A model generated the notes under the pieces. The model was not told where the DNA came from. It saw only the letters and a program-made list of their open reading frames with translations, and made no database searches. Source: Epichloe hybrida (lineage: Eukaryota > Ascomycota > Sordariomycetes > Hypocreales > Clavicipitaceae). From it: DNA of 64,000 nucleotides. Of the stretch, positions 56,838 through 64,000 are shown in pieces. The position numbers and the translations under genes were made by a program. Positions within the stretch are counted from its first letter, which is position 1; every line of letters starts with the position of its first letter. The stretch is from positions 372,001-436,000 of the forward strand of contig JAFEKR010000002.1 of the NCBI GenBank assembly GCA_019022495.1. Reading direction: 5' to 3'.

Positions 56838-58728
56838 TAGAGTATTGTTTGTAGTGTAGTTTTTTTTTTCTTGTAGTTAATGTATTGTAGTTTTTTTTTT
56901 TATAGTTAGTGTATTGTAGTTTTTTTTTTTTATAGTGTAGTGTAATGTAGTTTTTTTTTGCTTATAGTGTAGTGTAATTAGTGTAGTTACTAACTACACT
57001 AACTACAAAAACTATAAATATAGTGTTAGTAAAAAAAAAGTGGGCCTTTTTATTATATAATGTTATTATAAGGATTAAAAGAAAGCTAGTTATATAGAAG
57101 CTTTTATTATTACCTATTTTACTTAATTAGTTATAGAATTTATAATATTCACTTTTTTTTAAGGATTTTACTATAACTAGGGTAATTTATAATATTATAC
57201 CTTTTTAATAATACTATTATACTTATTACTTTATTTTACTAATTACTTTATTTTACTAATATAACTTTAAGAAAAACCTTCTAATTATTTTATTTACTAT
57301 TATTATTAATTGTTTTATATTTTTATTATTAATTTAATTAAAAAATACCCTAAACTAATATAATTAAATTAAATTAGAAATCTAAATAAATATATAAAAG
57401 TTAATAGAATATATATTACTTAGTACTTTAATACTTATTATTAATATACTTTAAGAACTTAAAAAAAGCTTAAACTATTTATTTACTACTAATTAAATAT
57501 TACTTTAAGCTTTATAATTCTAAAGCTTTAAGAAGTTATATATAGTAACTTTATATATCTTATTATAATAATACATAAAGAAAGAATATAATAGACTAAT
57601 ATTTATAATTTATTAATAGATAACTAATAGTATTATTTTAATTACCCTATATAGCTTAAATAAGCTATAAAAAATAAGTTTAACTTATTTTTAAAAATAA
57701 TACTAGGACTTAGTTTTATATAATATATTATACTTATTATAAAAGCTTTAATAACTTTTATAACCTTAATTACTATTATTACTATAATTACTATTATTTT
57801 ACTTTTATTATTATTTTAAAAAAACATAAAAGAGAAAACATTTTTATAATATTAATATTTTTAAAAACCTTAAAATACTAAGTTATTAAAAACTATAGCT
57901 TTTACTATAGTAATTTACTTATAATTACTAGTATTTATATTTAAGTTATTTATTTATTATTTATTTATTATTAAACTTTAACACTAATAATATTATAAGT
58001 AATCTTAGTAATCTTAGTAATCTTAGTAATCTTAGTAATACTAGTAATAGTAATACTAGTAATATTAGTATTATAAGCTATTATAAGCTATTATAAGCTA
58101 TTATAAGCTATTATAAGCTATTATAAGCTATTATAAGCTATAATAAGCTATTATAAGCTATAATAAGATATAATAAGCTACTTATATTAAGTTTACTAGT
58201 AGTTTTTTTTATAGTTTTTTTAAAATAAGTAATAATAATAATTTATAGAAATATAAAATAATTTCTAGAAATAGTAAATAATATAATAAAAAGGTTTTTC
58301 TTTAAGTTATATTAGGGAAATAAAGTATTAAGTTAAATAGTATTATTAAAAAAAGTATAATATTATATATAACCTTACTTAGTTATAATAAAATTATAAA
58401 AATAATATAATATTATAAATTCTATAACTAATTTAATAAAATAGGTAATAATAAAAGCTTTTATATAACTAGCTTTCTTTTAATATTATAAATACTAATA
58501 ACTAATAAAAAGTCTAATACTATATTTTGTAGTGTTTATAGTTAGTGTAGTTTAGGAAAAAAAATTTATAGTGTAATGTATTATAGTTTTTTTTTTTTAT
58601 AGTTAGTGTAGTGTAGTTTTTTTTTCCTTATAGTTAGTGTAGTTTATAGTGTAGTGTAGTTTGTAGTGTAGTTACTACACTACACTACAAATACTACACT
58701 ACACTACACGTTTTAGTGCAATACTCTG
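56838..58728 (+). mobile_element. hAT-like long-TIR element B
   Basis: The element is 1891 bp, bounded by TAGAGTATTG (expected CAGAG, a C to T change) and CAATACTCTG. Its flanks CTAAAGGT and CCTATCAC do not match. It has TAGTGTAG arrays at both ends, long inverted outer arms, and an expanded TATTATAAGC repeat at about 58070-58160. No transposase frame is present. Confidence 0.8.
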
Positions 58729-58769
58729 CCTATCACTATAAAATTCTTTCTAGTGCACTTTGCGTATGG

Positions 58770-59095
58770 TTACAGAAGACTTCTCTTCTATAAAACAGGA
58801 AGGACCCGCGAGATAGAAGCTATTCCCTTCTATAAAAAAGGAATCATTATGGTTACAGAAGACTTCCCTTCTATAAAACAGGAAGCGCACGAGCGATACA
58901 GAAGCTTTCCCTTCTATAAAAAGGAAGTTTAGTGAGGATAGAAGCTTTTCCCTTCTATAAAAAGGAAATTCAGTGAGAATAGAAGCTTTTCCCTTCTATA
59001 AAAAGGAAATTCAGCGCGGATAGAAGCTTTTCCCTTCTATAAAAAGGAATTTCAGTACGAATAGAAGACTTCCCTTCTATAAAATTAGAAGATAA
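58770..59095 (+). repeat. Tandem array of 41-bp hairpin units
   Basis: About eight units of ATAGAAGCTTTTCCCTTCTA followed by TAAAAAGGAA and a variable linker. The last units start at 58938, 58979, 59020 and 59061, an exact 41-bp period. TTCC and GGAA in each unit can pair across CTTCTATAAAA. The array directly precedes the copia coding region and may be its LTR or leader. Confidence 0.85.
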
Positions 59096-62000
59096 ATACC
59101 AATTAACAAGGTTAGGGACCTCCAGTCCCTGATCTTAGTGCGCAAGAGGTTCTAAATAACCAGCTAAAAGGGCAGGTTATTAGACAACAAAATGCTATCG
59201 ATCTAGTAATACAGAAGCTAGAGTCCTTAACTTTAGCTATTAATGATAGATCTATGGAGGGTGTGGAAGCTACTAAGCCTGCTAGTCAGCAGCAAGTTTA
59301 ACAGCCTATTTAGCAAGATAAGGCACCTGAATCTAGCTCTGTATAAGCTGCCTTTAATAATTTGATTATTAAGGAATTCAATAAGAGGGTTTATAGCTTC
59401 CCTGAGACTGCTAAGCTTAAAGGAGCTGAAAATTTCGATTAATGGAAACAAGCCCTAGCTATCTAATTTAGAGCTTTAGGCATGCCTAATTTTCTAGATA
59501 ATCCGGATATTTCTAGGACGCTAGGGGATGCTGACTAAGCTATTATCCTAATGTTACTAAGGGATAGTTGTACGGAAGGCCCCTAAGCCACTATAACTTG
59601 GCAAAAATCACCTGAAGAAGCCTATAATTTACTTGTTAGGTAATATTCACATAGCGTTGAAATCCAGAGGGGGTCCCTATATTCTGAATTTTATAACCTG
59701 AATTTTCATGGATTTAAGGGGACTTTAGAAGCCTTTAATCGGTCTTTAATAATCTACTAGCTAGATTATCGATTTCAGGGGTCCTGATTGATCCTATAGA
59801 TTAGGTTAATCAATATCTTCAATCCCTAAAATTAACCTTCCCTTAGTGGGCTAAGAGGCAACGATTTAGCATGCGTACGAATAGGGCTATAGGAGTCCCC
59901 CTAGAAGCCCTAAATCTTGAATTTCTGATAGTAGACCTTTTAGCTGAATAGAGGGATAAGTTATCTACGGTAGCCAAAGCCCTGAATTATAGGGCTAAAG
60001 ACCTAGAAAAGGGTGCTAAAGATAAGGAAAAGGCCCCTAAAGGTTAGAAGAAGAAGAAAGAAGGCTCTGAAGAAAATAAGGGCTCTTCTAATTCTAATAA
60101 GAAGAAAAAGAAGCAAAAGGGTCAAAAATTAGATAAAAAGGATACTAAAGAACTTATAGAGGGTTCTTTTATGCTAGGAAATTACAACCTTTCTAACGGA
60201 GCACTTAATCCGTACAAGAAACCTAGTAATTACAAGACTAGTTATAAGAGCTCTAGTGATAGTAGCTCTAATTCTAGCTCTAGTGATTTGGATGATAATG
60301 AAAAACAAGAAATTAATTCCTTAAATGGTTTTAATTATTACAGTAAAGACATGAAAAAGGCCCTATTATATAATACAGGTTCGACCGTACATATAGTTAA
60401 TTCTAGGGAGGTCTTTAGGGATTATACCCCTTTTAAGAAGGGGGAATCCAACCCTATTATAACCAGTGGTGGCCTTATTTATCCTAAGGGTCATGGTAGT
60501 GCTGTTTTTAAGGTCTTATATTAAAAGAAACCTAATAAATATAGGACCTTAGTGCTAAAGGACGCTTTATATTTTCCTTAGCTTAATGTTAATATAGTTA
60601 GTGGCCTTATTCACTATATATCTGGCGGTTGCTTTATAAAAAACCATCTTTATCTTAAAGATAGGTCTTGTATTGCTGCCTTAGATATAGAAAAACATGG
60701 TTTTTTCTTTCACGTTAAAAACCAATCTACACTAATATTACATAAAGGGCCCTGTAAAAAATCTTATTATATCTGACCTTTTACCTATGCTAGCTTTAGG
60801 GGTTATAGCTATCCGATTAGCTACCCTATAGAGGTTTAAATTCCCTCTAAAAAGCCGGATTAGGCTTCTGATTTAGACGAAATCGCCGAAATCGACGAAA
60901 ATGATGATGATATTGAAGAAGTTATACGGGATGATTTAGGGGATTTAGTCCCTTCTCTAATGCCTATAGCGCTAGGCTAGGTCCCTTATAAATCTAAAGA
61001 TATAGATTTAGGGGTGTTAGAGGGCCTTAGTGAAGGAAAAAGGTCCCTAATACCTTCCTAAGAGGCTTGTGGTTCTTAAGGGGCCTAGTAGGGGACTGAT
61101 GGAGAGGGCCCTAATCTAGACCTGAATCTAGACCCTAATTTAGGCCCTAAAGACCTTTAATATTAAAAGTTACTAGAACTAGCTAGCCTATGGCATGTAC
61201 AATTAGGGCACCTAGGGCTTCCTTTGCTAAAGAAAACAAGCCTTATAACTAAAGGAATCCCTGATTTTTCTAAAATTAAGGATAAAGACTTTAAATATAT
61301 AGCTTATGATTAATCTAAGGCAGTTAGAAGACCTAGGAAATTAGCTATCCCTAACCCCCCTAGAGCTCTAGATTAAATAGAGGGGGATACGCTAAAAATC
61401 AGCCCTATACTATACAATAAACAGTTAATTTGTTTATTTCTAGTTGATTGAAAAACTAGATATAAGTGGGTGTTCTTATTACCTAATAAGGAAGGCCTAA
61501 CTGTTTATAGGGCTATTAAGGGCTTCTTTAGAGGGCTTAAAAATCAACTAGGTTAATATCCTAGGCACCTTCACTTTAATGGGGGCCAAGAAATCGATTC
61601 TAGTTGTCAAACCTAGTTAAATTCTAAAGGGATTAAATTTACGACTTCTAGTCCCTATATCCATGAGCAAAATGGATTAGCAGAGCGTTTAATTCGTACT
61701 ATTCTCGATCAATTAAGGGCTACTATCTAGTGGGCAAAATTACCCTTATATTTATGGTGTTTTGTATTACCTGTAGTTGTTAACCTAGTTAATATAACTG
61801 CTAATACCACAAAGGATGAAAGCCCTGAATAACTGCTAGCTAGGGAGCTAAATCAGCCTTATACGACTGATATTAGCAGTATTAGAGCTATAGGATCTTA
61901 CTATGAGATTCTAATCCCTCTGGAAAAACGACCTAAAGCCTAGAAGTTAGTAGCTAGGACTATCCCTAGAAGGTTATTAGCTACACTAGGTTCTAACACC

Positions 62001-64000
62001 TACCTAGTGTACATCCCCTCTAAAAGGCTAGTTACAAAGACTAGCTTTATTAAGATTATAGAGCCTATAGGTCCTGTCTCTAAAGGATTACCTAGGCTTT
62101 CTATAGGGGATAACCCTTTAGAGGGGGAAAATGATTTAGAAAATCAAGATCTAAATCAAGGTTTAAAGGATTACCCTATAGATAACATAGGAGGTCCCCC
62201 TATAGGTCAAGAAAAACACCCTATAGGACCTGTATAACCCCCTAAGGAACCGATTCTAGAGGCCTTAGAGGAGGCCACGCCCGTAACTTCCCTAGGAAAT
62301 CAGATTTTGACTCCAGACTTCAATTTTAACAAAATTACTGACTTCGACCCTAATATTGACCCTATAGATGTTAATATTAGTTCCCCTTCTTCTGTAGATT
62401 TTATAAAAGAAATCTGCTTTAAGGTATAGGAGAAGCTAAAGGAAAACAACCCTAATAGCCCTAAACCTAAGACCTAGAAGTAAGCTATATCTAGCCCTGA
62501 AAGGGATAAATAGATAGAAGCTACGTATAAGGAATACGAATAGCTTCTAAAGGCTAGTACTTTTAAATTTATAGGGAAAGACTAAGTACCTAAGGGCCGA
62601 AAAGTACTAAAGAATAGGCTTGTTTATAAGCTTAAAAAGGATAAAGAAAATAATCCTTTAAAATACAAGGCCTAACTCGTTGCTAAGGGATTTATATAAA
62701 TCAAAGGTCTAGATTATCTAGAGACCTTTGCAGCTACAAGCATTCCCCCTAGCTAGAGGATTTTACTAGCCCTAGCGGCTTGGAATAACTAGGAAATCAA
62801 ACAGGTTGATTTTATAGGAGCTTTTCTTAATAGTAAGCTATAATAACAGATTTATATGGTTATTCTAGACGGATTTATCGAATTCCTTGAAGCAAATCCT
62901 AAATTAGCTAAATTAGCTAAAAGTTTTGGCTATAAACCTTCTAAAGATTAAGTAATTTTATTATAGAAATCTTTATATAGCCTAAAACAAAGCTTAAGGG
63001 AATAGCAACAAGCACTAATTGCAGTGCTAAAGTCCCTAGGATTTAGCCCTCTAATTTCTAACCTAGCTATATTCTATAATTCCTCCACTAAAACCTTTAT
63101 TATCATATATATGGATAATTGTCTTCTAATTAGACTGGATTTACGTTATATCTAAAGACTTAAAAAGGAACTTTATAAAGTCTATCTAATAGAAGATAGG
63201 GGGCTAGCTGAATTCTTCTTAGGGGTTTAAATCGTACAAGATAGACCTAATAGGGTCCTAAAAATTCATTAATCTTAGTATATCTTAGAGGCTTTAAATT
63301 GATTTAATATGCTAGATAGTAAGCCTATTAGCATACCTCTTTAGCTAGGCGTTTTAGCTACATAGACCACTAAGCTTTTAATAGCTAGTGAAATCAAGCT
63401 CTATTAGTGTATTATAGGGACTATAATATACCTAATGTTACTTATAAGGCCGGACGTGGCCTTTACACTTTAGTGGCTATTTACAGCGCTAGCTAGGCCC
63501 TATATAGAGTACCTAAAAGCAGCTAAAAACCTGCTTAGGTACCTATTAGGGACTAAATTCCTTGCTATAATCTATAGGGGAGACCCTAAAGGTATAGCTA
63601 GCAAAAGCCTAATAGGTTATTATGATAGTGATTTTGCAAGGGATAAAAAGACCTCTAAATTAACCTACGCTTATCTATTTAAGCTAGCTAGTAGACCTAT
63701 TAGCTAGAAATCAAAGAAAGCTAGTATGATAGCTCTATTAACATTAGAAGCTAAAGCTAACGCTATTTGCGAGACTTTCCGGGAGCTATAGTGGCTTTAA
63801 GGCTTATTTAAGGAGCTAAAAACCCCTATTTCTCCCCCTATCTAAATATATTGCGATAATTAAGGCGCTATAACCACTGCCTATAACCCTGCCTTATATA
63901 GCTATATAAAGCATACCTTGCTAAAGTTTAACTATATTAGGCAATAGGTTTTAGAGGGTTTAGCTAAGATCGAATATCTAGATACGAAGTTAATGCCTGT
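59096..64000 (+). mobile_element. Ty1/copia retrotransposon polyprotein, RIP-degraded, runs off window
   Basis: The plus strand holds the copia order gag, protease, integrase, reverse transcriptase, RNase H, interrupted by many TAG/TAA codons where TGG, CAG or CAA is expected. Seen: a gag-like region to about 60170, a protease segment with an active site reading NTGS (Asp changed to Asn) near 60378, and the integrase zinc region LWHVQLGHLGLP near 61190. These are followed by the integrase core with HFNGGQEID and PYIHEQNGLAER, reverse transcriptase with QVDFIGAFLN and YMDN (expected YMDD, near 63110), and RNase H with YYDSDFARDKKTSK near 63620. The element is inactive. The 3' end and LTR are outside the window. 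The encoded segments remain readable, so RIP was milder here than at 34-40 kb. Confidence 0.9.

Noticed and set aside
55108..58728. Elements A and B as a single composite transposon
   Set aside because: The outer 8-bp flanks (GTGTATAG and CCTATCAC) do not match, so movement as one unit is not supported.
58770..59095. Tandem array as a CRISPR locus
   Set aside because: The context is a fungal retrotransposon; units are directly tandem with short linkers rather than unique spacers, and there are no cas genes.

Overview
The window looks like a chromosome segment of a filamentous ascomycete, probably a sordariomycete; this is inferred, and the species is not identified. The support is short introns (57-133 nt) with GTRNGT donors and CTAAC-type branch points, an ApsA/Num1-type cortical protein, a GH72 glucanosyltransferase with a GPI signal, and long A/T-saturated blocks in which old repeats have lost G:C pairs in the manner of repeat-induced point mutation (RIP).

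Layout. From 1 to about 29.2 kb lies gene-bearing, normal-composition DNA: a HAD-superfamily haloacid dehalogenase (1.4-2.3 kb, minus), two adjacent mariner-type MITEs (4.9-5.4 kb), a large ApsA homologue (7.2-11.4 kb), an OTU-domain protein lacking its usual N-terminus (12.0-12.8 kb), a TPMT-family methyltransferase divergent from a short-chain dehydrogenase (13.1-15.6 kb), a frameshifted NAD(P)-binding epimerase-like pseudogene (17.3-18.0 kb), a GH72 enzyme (18.9-20.7 kb), a BAHD-type acyltransferase without the catalytic His (23.0-24.7 kb), a secretory lipase with three frameshifts (25.0-26.2 kb) and a small four-Cys secreted protein (26.7-27.0 kb). From 27.0 to 29.2 kb there are only dispersed repeats.

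From about 29.3 to 49.5 kb is a RIP-degraded transposon block. Its most informative part is a nested stack at 31.9-40.3 kb: a hAT-like long-inverted-repeat element with 8-bp target duplications holds a 198-bp solo LTR and a 6.24-kb Ty1/copia element on the minus strand (233-bp LTRs, 5-bp duplication). The copia element in turn holds an 815-bp insert that is not visibly RIP-degraded. A small island of normal composition (42.66-43.98 kb) carries one intron-containing gene for a 55-residue secreted protein with two copies of a DGD-x-x-Y-x-KP motif.

From 49.5 to 55.1 kb is a second gene island with a RanBPM/Gid1 homologue (SPRY-LisH-CTLH-CRA, six exons) convergent with a metaxin/Sam37-like outer-membrane protein. 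From 55.1 kb to the end are two more copies of the hAT-like element in inverted orientation with a 52-bp copia fragment between them, an array of 41-bp hairpin repeats, and a stop-riddled Ty1/copia polyprotein that runs off the window.

No biosynthetic cluster or operon-like pathway was found. The housekeeping genes act separately: nuclear positioning, cell-wall remodelling, mitochondrial import and ubiquitin-dependent degradation. The accessory part is the secreted-protein and lipase area plus the transposon-bordered secreted-protein island. Many introns were placed by family similarity and splice signals only; no transcript evidence was available.
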